Source: Flavobacteriales bacterium (GTDB taxonomy: Bacteria; Bacteroidota; Bacteroidia; Flavobacteriales_F; PHOS-HE28). Taken from it: DNA of 64,000 nucleotides. The DNA is taken from positions 62,001 to 126,000 of the forward strand of contig JADJCX010000029.1 in assembly GCA_016703005.1 (NCBI GenBank), given 5' to 3'. Position numbers and translations under genes: made by a program. Shown here piece by piece: positions 26,027 through 36,200 of the stretch; position 1 is the stretch's first letter; every line of letters starts with the position of its first letter. The notes under the pieces are model-generated. The model made no database searches. It saw only the letters and a list, made by a program, of their open reading frames with translations, and was not told the origin of the DNA.

Positions 26027-27589
26027 TCAAGCTGCTTTACGCTGTCGGGAGGAACGTTCCTTCACGATCTCCGCGAAAGATCTTCCCGTGATCTTGCTTG
26101 CAGCCCACGCGATCGGATCAAGGTGGTCGTACAGGACGCGTTCCAACGTGTTCTCCTCTTGGGCCACCAACTGGTCGTGGAACCGCTGGAACTGTTCCCC
26201 CATTCGTTTGGGTGAAATGGAGCGCGACACGCTTTGCACTAGCCCGATCAACAACTGTTCGGTGCGGTGAGCCCGTTTACGCGTTTGCAGAAAGCGCGAG
26301 GTATTCCGCAGGGCATAGGGCAACAGATCGGTACGCCCGGTCTCGTAGAGCAAGATCAAGTGGAGCAACCGGCCGTAGCAGATCGGTTCCTCGGTCTGGT
26401 CAATACTGATATCGTTGAGCAGTTTATTCGTCAGGCGCAGTGCTGTCTCCGTGTCGCCGACACCGAACGCCGCGTAAGCCATCTGGAAATAGAAGCCTGC
26501 TTTTCGCACCGGTCCGATGGTCGATCCGTGCCGCTCGAGGCCACGTTCGATGTTCGGAAGCAGATCAACGGCTTTCCGGAAATCGCCAATGCGACAGTGC
26601 AGCCCTAGTTCAAGGCTATAGCTGGTGGCGAACAGTTTCAGGTCAAGGTCTTCGTTCTCGGGCATGGCGCGTTTTGCCGGTGCTTGACGGAATTCCTTGA
26701 GCAATGCGAATGCCTCTTCCGGCAGGCCGAGGCGGGCGGTAACGAAGGCGAGATTGCTCAGGACGCCGAGCAGCAAGCTGGGTTCTTGGTCGAAGTGATC
26801 GTAGTTGGCCTCGATGATCGCCTTGTTCGCCAACAAATGCTCTCTGCTCTCCGCTGGTTCGTTCATGGCAAAGGCTACCGCGCTCTTGATGTGATGGTAC
26901 AAGTAGTTGGATCTCGGCGACATGAGGCCCTCAGGTTCCCTCAACAGCGGTTCGTCGAGCACATGCCGCAGCGCATCCAATTCTTGGTCATCGCGGGCTT
27001 GGCCCTTCTTGTAGATCTGCCTGAACGCCGAGCTCTTCAACAACCACAGCGCGTCAGCTTGCGCCATGGCTCCTCGAAGGGTTCCACCCTCCTGCTCCCA
27101 TTCCACGAGCGCTGCCGATGCAGTACCTGTGTAGTTCGCGCCTTCCATGAAACGGCATTCCCATTCGCGAACGGCCACAAGGATCGCGTTGCGCCCATGT
27201 TGTTCGGCCATGCGGCGAACGCTGTTCAACATCTTCTCAGCCTCCGGATACAACGCGCGCTTGTACAAGATCTCCACATGGTGCAAGGCACGCCGTGCAC
27301 GCGCATCGACCGAGCTCTCTGCGTAGTAGGCATCAAGGCAGCGCAATACGGTCTCGTACAACCGCCGCTTCGTAATGGCGAAGCGGTTCGTGAAGGTCTC
27401 CTTCCTGAATTGTTTCAGGATGGCGCCTTCGTCGTATTGTTCTTGAGCGTCTATGGCATCGAAGAGCACGTGGTAGTTGCTGTGTCCCACAAGCAAGTGC
27501 CGCGAGGTGTATACCTTGAAGTAACGCTTCTCCGCCCTGTCCATGGAATGGATAAGGCGATGCAAATGGTCGTGCTGATTGGTGTTCAT
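26027..27589 (-). CDS. Helical-repeat (TPR-like) cytoplasmic protein of unknown function
   Basis: 520 aa, no signal or membrane helix. Composition and spacing are those of an alpha-solenoid: repeated helix pairs such as GVLSNLAFVTARLGLPEEAF and FQMAYAAFGVGDTETALRL carry TPR-like A/G/L positions. The N-terminus (HRLIHSMDRAEKRYFKVY) and the C-terminal helix with IAWAASKITGRSFAEIV are typical of a conserved Bacteroidota hypothetical family. Possible scaffold; nothing more can be said. Promoter-like TACTTTTT 38 bp upstream. Confidence 0.75.
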   Translation of the reverse strand: MNTNQHDHLHRLIHSMDRAEKRYFKVYTSRHLLVGHSNYHVLFDAIDAQEQYDEGAILKQFRKETFTNRFAITKRRLYETVLRCLDAYYAESSVDARARRALHHVEILYKRALYPEAEKMLNSVRRMAEQHGRNAILVAVREWECRFMEGANYTGTASAALVEWEQEGGTLRGAMAQADALWLLKSSAFRQIYKKGQARDDQELDALRHVLDEPLLREPEGLMSPRSNYLYHHIKSAVAFAMNEPAESREHLLANKAIIEANYDHFDQEPSLLLGVLSNLAFVTARLGLPEEAFALLKEFRQAPAKRAMPENEDLDLKLFATSYSLELGLHCRIGDFRKAVDLLPNIERGLERHGSTIGPVRKAGFYFQMAYAAFGVGDTETALRLTNKLLNDISIDQTEEPICYGRLLHLILLYETGRTDLLPYALRNTSRFLQTRKRAHRTEQLLIGLVQSVSRSISPKRMGEQFQRFHDQLVAQEENTLERVLYDHLDPIAWAASKITGRSFAEIVKERSSRQRKAA

Positions 27590-27627
27590 GGGCTCAGGTT
27601 TCGCCGGATCCGTGGTCGGACGTGTAG

Positions 27628-27635
27628 AAAAAGTA
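27628..27635 (-). promoter_or_regulatory. -7-like promoter element (TACTTTTT)
   Basis: Minus-strand TACTTTTT, one mismatch to TAnnTTTG, 38 bp upstream of the start at 27589. Confidence 0.35.
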
Positions 27636-27760
27636 GATGCACTTGGTGCTGATCAGCACATACCGAACGAGTTACGGCAGCAGGAAAGTCGGGAAAGGAT
27701 GAACTTGGCGGAGAAGCCCGGGACAAGTGGGCGCTCCTGGAATGGCTTCGCCTCAAAAGC

Positions 27761-27788
27761 AAAAGCCCCGCGATGTCGCGGGGCTTTT
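27761..27788 (-). terminator. Hairpin terminator for the histidine kinase operon
   Basis: AAAAGCCCCGCGA / TCGCGGGGCTTTT, two perfect 13-base arms with a 2-base loop, 20 bp after the lipoprotein stop at 27809. The A- and T-flanked stem suits intrinsic termination. Confidence 0.85.
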
Positions 27789-27808
27789 GATCAAGTCAGT
27801 ACCTGCAC

Positions 27809-28147
27809 TCAGTTCGTGCGCGGCTTCTTATTGCTCTTCTCGTTGTCCCCTTCATCATCGCCGTCATCGCTGATCCCGTCCTCGCCGGAACCATCCTCAT
27901 CGAAATCGCGCGAATTCACAGAGGGGTCCTCCAGTTCTTGCTTGCCTTCGGAAGCAACGCTGATGTTGCTTGGCCCACTAATGCGTCCTTGGTCGTTCCC
28001 CAGACCATCGCCTCCTTTCAAAATGAACGAGTGGCCACTGGGCGCCGACACTTCCTCCTTGCTGCACGCAGTGAACATGACCGCCAGCAAAATGCCGAGG
28101 ACAACGCTCAACCGACCACCGGGAATGAAATTGATCATGGCTTTCAT
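27809..28147 (-). CDS. Small lipoprotein with acidic disordered tail
   Basis: 112 aa. Signal ending LAVMFTAC gives a lipobox. The mature part is short and turns into an Asp/Glu/Gly-rich low-complexity tail (DFDEDGSGEDGISDDGDDE) with a basic end. No family recognised. Its ATG overlaps the histidine kinase stop by 4 bp (28144-28147), so it is translated with the kinase and may be an accessory or output of that system. A terminator follows. Confidence 0.8.
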   Translation of the reverse strand: MKAMINFIPGGRLSVVLGILLAVMFTACSKEEVSAPSGHSFILKGGDGLGNDQGRISGPSNISVASEGKQELEDPSVNSRDFDEDGSGEDGISDDGDDEGDNEKSNKKPRTN

Positions 28148-31100
28148 GACACGTCAAATGTATAGGCACGCTCGGGCGTATTCAAGCCGTTCGCCACTTT
28201 TTTACCGCCGTTCCCAAAAGGAAGTTCGATATCCACCTTGGTTCCGGTGACTTGTCCGGCTGGATCGTGGGATTGTTCGGGGCCGGAGATCCGGATATCG
28301 CTCAGATGGAGGCTGCGCAGCACATCCGCTCTGCCCTTGGTGATCTCGATACCTCGGCTGATGTGGTCCTCCGTCCCGTTCCCCTTGCCCTTCAAGCTCT
28401 CTTGCACCCCTATCCCGTCGTCGGCAATGGTCACCTTGACCCTCCCTTCCTCGCCGGTTTGTACGCGGATCAAAACAGCGCCCTGTCTGTCCATGGGCAG
28501 GATGCCGTGCCATATGCTGTTCTCCACGTAGGGCTGGAGCATCATTGCGGGAAGGTGCACATTGCTTGTATCCACACGTTCATCGATCTCCACCGAGTAA
28601 CGGAATTTGTCCTTGAATCGCATATGCTCCAAGGTCAAGTACAGTTCCAAGCGCTCCAGTTCCTCGGCGAGGGTCACGGTATCGCTCTGGCTGGCATCGA
28701 GATTCTTGCGGATCAGCTTGGCGAAGCTGGTGAGGTACTTGTTCGCGGCGGTGCGGTCCTGCCGGTTGATGTAGTACTGGATGCTGTTGAGGGCGTTGAA
28801 CACGAAATGCCGGTTCATGTTGGCATTCAGGGCTTGTTGTTCCAGCTGAAGCATGCGGCTGCGGAGCAGTAGCTGCCGCGTTTTTTCACTTCGCGCACGT
28901 ATGGCCGCGCGCCAACGCATAATGCCAAACAGTGAACCGCCGGCCGCTAGAACGCACAGTGCAACGAACCACCACGTGAGCCAGAAAGGTGGCAGGATCA
29001 CGAACTGGAACGTAGCGCTCGGGCTCCAGGCACCTTGCCCGTAACGCACTGCGGCCATGAACGTGTACTCCCCGTGCGGCAGGTTGCTGTAGCTGGCGAA
29101 GCGTGCCTCGGTCTCCGGCAACCAATCGGCATCGTAGCCGGCCAACATGTATCGGAAGCGGATCGCCTCGGGATCGTGGAGGGCCACCCCGGTGTAATCG
29201 AACGTGAGGTAGTGTTTGCGATGATCCAAGTGCAGTCCGACAGGTAGGCCGGTGACGCGGTCGAGGCTGTCGCATTGTCCCTTCCATTCGCTGGGCTGGA
29301 GGAATGAACGGATACCGCTGATGGAACAAGTGGGCAACGTTGTGTACGGAGGGTTCGCTGCTCGGCGATGATCGTGCATCACCAATCCGGAGGCTGTGCC
29401 GATCCACATCCGGTCATAAGCATCCAAATACCCGGCGTTCAAGTTGCATTCGGTACCCAACAGACCATCGCGGGTGTTGATGTGCTCAATGCTCGCGGTC
29501 TGTTGGGGCAACAAGCGCGGCCTGAAACGATAGATACCATTGTTGGTACCCGCCCAGCCCGTGCCATTCCCATCCACGAACAACAGATCAACGTAGTTGC
29601 TGCCGGGATCCTCTCCGAGCCGTAAGGAGGTGAAGGTGTTCCCATCCTTGATGGTGATTCCGTTCGCGGTGCCGATCCAGATGCGCCCATCGCCATCCAT
29701 GGTCAACGAAAGAACCGTGTTGTCGCAGATCCCATCGGTAGTGCTGTATCGCGTGAAGAGACCATTGCGTGCCGCGAAAAGGCCATCATCGCTGCCTAAC
29801 CATATAGTGCCTTCCCGATCCTGTATCATGCTGCGCACCGATGAGCCCGGCCCACGTCCACCGGACCGGTGGTGCACCACATCACCGGTACTGTCGATCA
29901 CCGAAACGCCTTCCCGCGTACCGCACCAGATGTTGCCTTTCGCGTCCTGCAACAGCGAGAGCACCCGCATGTCAACGAGCGCTGCGTCGCTGTCAGGAAG
30001 TACCACGGCACCATCCTCAATGCGGCACAGGCCACTGCTGGTGCCGAACCAGTGCCTGCCACTGCGATCCAAAAGACTGCACCAAACGGTATTGTTCGGC
30101 AAGCCTTCGAGCGTGGTGATCATGGCCATGCCATCCCAGCGGCAAACACCACTGCCGTATGTCCCCAACCATAGGTCGCCATTCTTGTCGGCGCTTATGG
30201 TCATTACCAGATCACTGCACAGACCATCCTTCACGGTGTAGGTCACGAAACGATCGCCGGCGAACCGCAGAAGCCCGCCCCCATCGGTGCCGATCCACAA
30301 CTGGCCATGCCCGTCTTCAAGTGTGCAATACACGTTGTCATTCGGAAGACCTTGGTGCACGGTGAACGAACGCACCCTGAAACTATCAGCGACCACGGGA
30401 TCCAATCGGTTCAACCCGAATTTGGTGCTTGCCCATATGCGGCCCAAGGCATCCACGGTTACACTGCGCACATTGTCTTGAAGAAGACCTTCTTCCTCCG
30501 TGAACACATTCATTCTTCCATCGGTTCCAATGCGGTACACACCGTCCCCGTATGTGCTCACCCATACCGAGCCATCATGTGCTAATACGGTGGAGCTGAC
30601 ATTCTTCGGTGCTGGATCACCGAGGGCGACCTGCACGCAATGTCCGGCCTTCCACAACAACAGCCCATCGCGCAAACCGATGTACACACTACCATCCGCT
30701 AGCAACAAGAGCGTTCGCGCGCTGCGCGCGGTATCGGTCGGATAACCCTCCAGCATACCGAAAACACCATTGGCGTATGTGCGCACGCCCGCACCATCCG
30801 TAGCGATCAGCATGCGGCCCGAAGCATCGAACGCCAGTGCCTCGATACGCGCGCCTTCGACTTCTTCCGGAAGATCGATGCGTTCGTGGAGCAACCCCTT
30901 TACCCGGACAAGAGACGCACCCGCCGCCAACCACATGCTGCCATCCGATGCAGCGAGCATGGCCCCCACTTGCGCCTCGGGCAAGCCCTGCTGCACACCA
31001 TGGTTGGTGAACGATGTGCCATCAAAGACACTCGCGCCGCCGATCGTGGCGATCCACAAACGACCATCACGATCGAGCGCCAAGCGGCGCACTTGGCTTT

Positions 31101-31200
31101 GTGCAAGGCCATCTTCCGGTGACCATTGCTCGAAACCATACTGCTGCGCGATCACCGCTGTGGTGACCGACAGCAGGAACGACATGATCAATATCCGCAT
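28144..31200 (-). CDS. Propeller-type sensor histidine kinase, LytS family
   Basis: 1018 aa. Signal peptide (LIMSFLLSVTTAVIAQQ), then a periplasmic domain of many two-component-regulator propeller repeats of the form G-L-P-x-x-x-V-x-x-x-L-x-D-x-x-G-x-x-W-x-G-T (residues about 20-640). A Y_Y_Y domain (about 650-740) and one membrane helix (WLTWWFVALCVLAAGG) follow. The kinase part has the LytS/His_kinase phosphoacceptor His798 in NRHFVFNALNS, an N-box at about residue 893 (ENSIWHG) and DDGIGV. There is no DNA-binding domain, so output goes through the adjacent LytTR regulator. Start shares a base with that regulator's stop (TGATG). The ligand is unknown. Confidence 0.92.
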   Translation of the reverse strand: MRILIMSFLLSVTTAVIAQQYGFEQWSPEDGLAQSQVRRLALDRDGRLWIATIGGASVFDGTSFTNHGVQQGLPEAQVGAMLAASDGSMWLAAGASLVRVKGLLHERIDLPEEVEGARIEALAFDASGRMLIATDGAGVRTYANGVFGMLEGYPTDTARSARTLLLLADGSVYIGLRDGLLLWKAGHCVQVALGDPAPKNVSSTVLAHDGSVWVSTYGDGVYRIGTDGRMNVFTEEEGLLQDNVRSVTVDALGRIWASTKFGLNRLDPVVADSFRVRSFTVHQGLPNDNVYCTLEDGHGQLWIGTDGGGLLRFAGDRFVTYTVKDGLCSDLVMTISADKNGDLWLGTYGSGVCRWDGMAMITTLEGLPNNTVWCSLLDRSGRHWFGTSSGLCRIEDGAVVLPDSDAALVDMRVLSLLQDAKGNIWCGTREGVSVIDSTGDVVHHRSGGRGPGSSVRSMIQDREGTIWLGSDDGLFAARNGLFTRYSTTDGICDNTVLSLTMDGDGRIWIGTANGITIKDGNTFTSLRLGEDPGSNYVDLLFVDGNGTGWAGTNNGIYRFRPRLLPQQTASIEHINTRDGLLGTECNLNAGYLDAYDRMWIGTASGLVMHDHRRAANPPYTTLPTCSISGIRSFLQPSEWKGQCDSLDRVTGLPVGLHLDHRKHYLTFDYTGVALHDPEAIRFRYMLAGYDADWLPETEARFASYSNLPHGEYTFMAAVRYGQGAWSPSATFQFVILPPFWLTWWFVALCVLAAGGSLFGIMRWRAAIRARSEKTRQLLLRSRMLQLEQQALNANMNRHFVFNALNSIQYYINRQDRTAANKYLTSFAKLIRKNLDASQSDTVTLAEELERLELYLTLEHMRFKDKFRYSVEIDERVDTSNVHLPAMMLQPYVENSIWHGILPMDRQGAVLIRVQTGEEGRVKVTIADDGIGVQESLKGKGNGTEDHISRGIEITKGRADVLRSLHLSDIRISGPEQSHDPAGQVTGTKVDIELPFGNGGKKVANGLNTPERAYTFDVS

Positions 31201-31955
31201 CAGAACGTGTTGATCAGCGCCAAGAAGTCAGGGAGCCTGCGGCGGCTAACGGGGATCAAGGTGCCATTGCTCAATACGGCCATATTGCCTTCTCCGCGAC
31301 TGAATCCTTTCAGGTGTTCGAGGTTGATGATGAACGTCTTGTGCACACGGAAGAATTTCTTCGCATCGAGATTCGTTTCGAAGATGCGGATGTGCTTGCT
31401 GCTCGTGATCCGCTTTCCGTCCTTCTGGTGCACTGTGGTGTAGCTATCGCTCGCTTCCAAGTACATGATGTCCTCGTGGCGGATCATGCTCAATCCATCA
31501 CGGCCGGGTACGGCGATGCGCGTGCTCAAGGGCGATGCGGGATCGTTCATCAACGCTGCGATCGCACCCGTGGCCTGTTGCTGCACGGCGGGGTCGCCGA
31601 TGGCGCGCTTCATCTTGCTCACCGCACGTTGAAGCTCCTCCGGATCGATCGGTTTCTCCAAGTAGTCCAGCGCGTTCTGTTTGAAGGCTTGCAAGGCGTA
31701 TTCATCGTATGCCGTCGTGAAGACCACCGACAGCTCCTTGTCGGCCACAGAGCGCAAGAGCGAGAAGCCATCCTCGCCGGGCATCTTGATGTCAAGGAAT
31801 AACGCTTCCGGCTGAAGCTCCTCGATCAATTTGCGGGCCTCCTTCGCATTACCCGCCTGTCCCACCACCTCCACATCGGGGCAGTGTTCTTCGAGCATCA
31901 GGCGAAGGTTCTCCCGTGCATCGGGCTCATCGTCAACGATCAGTGCGCGCAACAT
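31200..31955 (-). CDS. LytTR family response regulator paired with the kinase
   Basis: 251 aa. Receiver domain (1-120) with the acidic pair VDDEPDAREN, phosphoacceptor Asp55 in FLDIKMPG, Thr/Lys in VFTTAYDEYA and YLEKPID. C-terminal LytTR DNA-binding domain (about 148-251) with DIMYLEASDSYTTVH and FFRVHKTFIIN. It is the first gene of the regulator-kinase-lipoprotein operon and probably binds direct repeats at its targets. The Met at 31955 (MLRALIVDDE) was chosen by homology; the ORF extends to 32126 without family support. Confidence 0.95.
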   Translation of the reverse strand: MLRALIVDDEPDARENLRLMLEEHCPDVEVVGQAGNAKEARKLIEELQPEALFLDIKMPGEDGFSLLRSVADKELSVVFTTAYDEYALQAFKQNALDYLEKPIDPEELQRAVSKMKRAIGDPAVQQQATGAIAALMNDPASPLSTRIAVPGRDGLSMIRHEDIMYLEASDSYTTVHQKDGKRITSSKHIRIFETNLDAKKFFRVHKTFIINLEHLKGFSRGEGNMAVLSNGTLIPVSRRRLPDFLALINTF

Positions 31956-31975
31956 GGTAAAGGGTTTTGGTGCGG

Positions 31976-31983
31976 AGAAACTA
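31976..31983 (-). promoter_or_regulatory. -7-like promoter element (TAGTTTCT) for the regulator-kinase operon
   Basis: Minus-strand TAGTTTCT, 20 bp upstream of the regulator start at 31955. It has one mismatch at the last consensus base. Confidence 0.4.
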
Positions 31984-32130
31984 ACGGCACAAGCGTATCG
32001 GTATGATGGGCCGAAGGTCGGATCGTTGATGTGATCGAGCGAACGGTGGCTTTCGTCGCTTGGATCGTAGCGACCGGATAACCGGATCCACATGCACGTG
32101 AATAGAGAGAACCGGTCCGCGATCAAGTCT

Positions 32131-32901
32131 TCACTTCGGCCTTACCGCGGTCAGGAAATCGTCGATACGATCTCGCGCGATCGGCACACGCGTACCGTTG
32201 CGGAGCACGGCCCAGTGGCCATCGTCGCGCAGGTACTCGCGTAGGTGCGACATGTTCACCAAGTGGCTTCGGTGTACGCGCAGGAAGAGCGACGGGTCGA
32301 GCAGGTCCTCATAGACCTTCAGGGTACGCGTGTCCAGATAACGACTCCCGTCCAGGAAGTGCAGCACGGTACAATTGCCATCGGCTTCCACATGCGCAAT
32401 GGTTCGTGGGTCGAAGAGCTTGATGCCTTTGGCGTGATCCACCGCGATGCGCGGGCCGCGTTCTCCTTCGCGCAGCTCCTGCACCAACGCATCGAGCTGC
32501 GTGCGGTAATGTGCTTGCTCCGCTGGCTGATCGCGTATGGCGGCCATTCGGCGTTCCGCCTTCTCCACCGCAGCACGCAATTCATCGGGATCGATCGGCT
32601 TCAATACATAGTCCACCGCACTGGCGTGGAATGCACGCAACGCATAATCCTTGAACGCCGTAACGAAGACCACCATGAAGCGCGCATCCGGGAGTTTCTC
32701 CAACAGGTCCAGCCCTTCCGTGCCGCTGGGCATGCGGATGTCGAGGAACACGATATCCGGATCGAGCGCCAGGATCAATTCCCTCGCCTTCGGTGCGCTA
32801 TCGGCCATGCCCAGCACTTGCACCTGTGGCGCTTCATCCTCCAGCATGATGCGGAGGTTCTCCCTCGCGGGTTCCTCGTCGTCGACAATGATGGCGCGCA
32901 T
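32131..32901 (-). CDS. Second LytTR family response regulator
   Basis: 256 aa with the same architecture as its downstream neighbour: receiver with VDDEEPARENL, Asp54 in FLDIRMPS, FVTAFKDYALRAFHASAVDY and LKPIDPDEL; LytTR domain with FDPRTIAHVEADGNCTVLHF and FLRVHRSHLVNM. It is 175 bp upstream of the other regulator, same strand, and clearly a paralogue. There is no second kinase beside it, so it may take phosphoryl groups from the same propeller kinase or from an orphan kinase. Confidence 0.93.
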   Translation of the reverse strand: MRAIIVDDEEPARENLRIMLEDEAPQVQVLGMADSAPKARELILALDPDIVFLDIRMPSGTEGLDLLEKLPDARFMVVFVTAFKDYALRAFHASAVDYVLKPIDPDELRAAVEKAERRMAAIRDQPAEQAHYRTQLDALVQELREGERGPRIAVDHAKGIKLFDPRTIAHVEADGNCTVLHFLDGSRYLDTRTLKVYEDLLDPSLFLRVHRSHLVNMSHLREYLRDDGHWAVLRNGTRVPIARDRIDDFLTAVRPK

Positions 32902-32917
32902 CGGTTCTTATTGGTTG

Positions 32918-32925
32918 CCAATGTA
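32918..32925 (-). promoter_or_regulatory. -7-like element (TACATTGG) for the second LytTR regulator
   Basis: Minus-strand TACATTGG, one mismatch to TAnnTTTG, 16 bp before the start at 32901. Confidence 0.35.
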
Positions 32926-33240
32926 TTCGTGGGAAGAGCTAACTCGCCAGTTGCCCCTCCTTCCACCACCGCTCCTTGCGCTGCGACTTCCGTTACTCGC
33001 TTGGTGTTCGGCGGATCGGTGATAACGACCCAGCTTTCCGATGCATTACCTAAAAACCCTTGTTGTCATGAACACCATCATCACCTTCCGCAGCGATCGC
33101 CAGCCTTGGATCTTCGTTGACCAAGGCAGTTGAGCTGATCGCGCTTGGGCATTGCGGCTGCGCGCCGCAGGCACTCGGCGGCGCTTGGCCGGAGAGCGCT
33201 CGTGCGGGTAACGTACCTCCGGTACCCCTGAACCTCCTAC
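32926..33240. other. Gap between the second LytTR gene and the large T9SS cargo gene
   Basis: About 315 bp with no convincing gene. A 30-codon plus-strand ORF (33041-33133) could encode a tiny peptide but has no support. The minus-strand ORFs here are basic and low in structure. No tRNA, repeat array or clear hairpin is seen. Confidence 0.5.
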
Positions 33241-36200
33241 TTGAAAAATGATCTGCACTTAGCCGGATCGCTTCGCCCTGTTCTGTCCCCAACTCTTTCT
33301 GCTTCTTTCGTCAACTCTCTCTCATTCGGTTTTTTCTTCTTCGCGCTGATCGGTGCCTTTGAGATGCGGGCATCGGGCCATCTCCCACCCGGCCGTGCAC
33401 CTGTCGATCGCCCGATCAGAGCCGCGGGCTGCGCACCCGCCACCGGCAAAAGCGAACTCGACCTCAACAATGTGCGCGCCCTGATCGAAACGGGCGGCAG
33501 CATGTGGCAAATACGCGCAAGCGACAAGCCCGCGTACGAGGTGCCCAAGACCAGTGATCGCTCCGGCGCCCATGCCATTTTCGCCGGCTCGTTGTGGATG
33601 GGCGGCCGTGCACCCGACAACCAGTTGAAGTTGGCCGCCGTGACGTACCGCGCGCAAGGCAATGATTTCTGGCCCGGGCCGCTTTCCACGGACGGCAGTG
33701 CCGCCGTGGACCAAGATGTGTGCAGCGCCTACGACGACCTTTGGAAAACGCATCGACAAGACGTCCAACGGCACGAAGCATACGAGCGCTGCAAACGAGA
33801 CCCGCTCTGCAACGAAGCCGTGGAATTCCCCAACTATACTGTTCCGCAAGTGTTCTTCGAGTGGCCGGCGCTGGGCGACTTGTCGCGGGGCCAGTCGCAA
33901 TTCCTGGCACCCTTCATCGACTACGATGAAGATGATGTGTACGACCCGACGATGGGGGACGCGCCGGGTTACAACCTTACCACCGATGGCGAGTGCCAGA
34001 ACCGCAACCGCAACGCTATTGTCCCGCTCTACGGCGATGAGAACATCTGGTGGATCTTCAACGACAAGGGCAACACGCATACTGAAACCGACGCCGATGC
34101 CATCGGCATGGAGGTGAGGGCGCAAGCCTTCGCGTTCGCAACGAACGACGAGGTGAACAACATGACTTTCTACAACTATTTGCTCATCAACCAAGGCACC
34201 CAAACGCTCACCAACGCCTTCTTCGGGCAGTGGGTGGATGCTGATGTAGGCTGCGCGAACGACGACTACGTGGGCTGCGATGTGCAACGCGGACTTGCCT
34301 ATGCCTACAACGGCGATGCGAACGATGCGGACTGCAATAGCACGCCCGGCTATGGCGATCAAACACCAGCTGTCGGCATCGACTTCTTCGAAGGGCCCTA
34401 CCAAGACGTCGACCACATGGACAACCCACTGGCCACCACGTATGCTGAGGCGGTCGCTGGTAACGGCATCCCCTATAAAGGCCTTGGTATCGGCTACGGC
34501 GACGGGATAGTCGACAACGAGCGCTACGGCATGCGCGCGTTCATCTATTACAATGGCGGCGCCGACAATGGACAGGGCGACCCGACCGAAGGCGTTGGCT
34601 ACTACAACTACATGCAAGCGAAATGGCTCGACGGGTCGAGCATGTTCTATGGTGGCAGTGGACACTACAGCGACCCGGACGCCGATCAGAACACTCCGAC
34701 CAACTACATGTTCCCCGGGGATAGCGATCCCGTGGGCTGGGCAACAGGCGGTGTGGTGCAGCCACCTTGGACGGAAGAGAGCGCGGGGAATTTCCCCGAT
34801 GATCGCCGATTGTTCCAGAGTGCTGGTCCGTTCACCCTGGAGCCGGGGGCGTTCAACAACATCACCGTGGGGGTGGTGTGGTCACGTGCGTCCAGTGGCG
34901 GTCCATTTGCGAGCGTGCAGTTGCTGCGGCAAGCCGATGACAAAGCACAAGCGCTGTTCGACAACTGCTTCCAACTGCTTGATGGCCCGGATGCGCCGCA
35001 GCTCACCATGCAGGAATTGGATCGCGAATTGATCATGTACCTGCGTAACCCGAGCGGCAACAATGTGGGTGAAGGCTACCAGCAAGTGGATCCCATCATC
35101 CCTGAGAGCTATGTGGGTCCGGATTCGTTGCCGGTGCTCACGGACCGGGAATACAGATTCCAAGGCTACCAGGTCTTCCAAGTGAAGGACGCAACCGTGA
35201 GTGTTGATCAGTTGAAGGACATCAGCCTCGCGCGCCTTGTGTCCCAAAGCGATCGCCGCGACGGCAATGCACAGTTGGTGAATTACATCAACAACGACCA
35301 GATCGGATTGCCGGTGCCGGTGGAAATGGTGAATGGGGCGGACGAAGGCATTGCGCACAGCTTCCGCATCACGGAGGACAAATTCGCGCAAGGCGATACG
35401 CGGCTCATCAACTTCAAGACCTACTATTTCATCGCTGTTGCCTACGCGCACAACAACTGGCTGGCCTACGATCCCGTGCAGCACACGGGGCAGCCGTTCC
35501 GCTACTTGGCCAGCCGCAAGGACTTCAACGGAGGCGGCATAAAGAGTGTGGCCGCCATACCACACAAGCCAGCGCCGGAGGAGTTTGGCACCGTGCAGCA
35601 AGCGCAGTACGGCGATGAGCCGCCGATCACCCGCATTGAAGGACAGGGCCACGGCAACCGGCCGATCATGATCGATGAGGCAACAGAGAACGCCATCGTG
35701 AACTCTCCCGATGCCCGTGTGGACGAGGTCACCTATCGGAGCGGTATGGGTCCGGTGCAAGTGAAAGTGATCGATCCATTGCAATTGCCAGCGGCGCAGT
35801 TCGAACTACGATTTACGGAGATGACCGATGAAGTCGTGCCACAAGCGCGTTGGATACTGACGAACCTGAATACCGGCGAGAGCATTCCGAGCGATCGCTC
35901 GATCGCCGTTGCCGAGGATCAACTGATCCCGCAGTGGGGATTGAGCGTGTCCATCGAGCAGAGCACGTTCGACACAGTTTACTTCGAATCCAACGGCTTC
36001 GCAGGCGATGAGCGCGAGATCAACATCAAAGCCTTGCAAGGCGAGCTCACGTTCGAGAACCCCGATCTCGACTGGTTGACCGGCATTGCGGATACCGACG
36101 GTGATGATGTGCTCAACTGGATCCGCGGAGGATCGGAATGGGGCGTGCCTCCGAACGACATCGGCACATACGCCGACCGTCCAGGCTTCGATATGGACGA

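Noticed and set aside
33041..33133. 30-codon ORF in the 315-bp gap before the giant cargo gene
   Set aside because: Too short to support alone, no homologous pattern, no promoter-like element with proper spacing.
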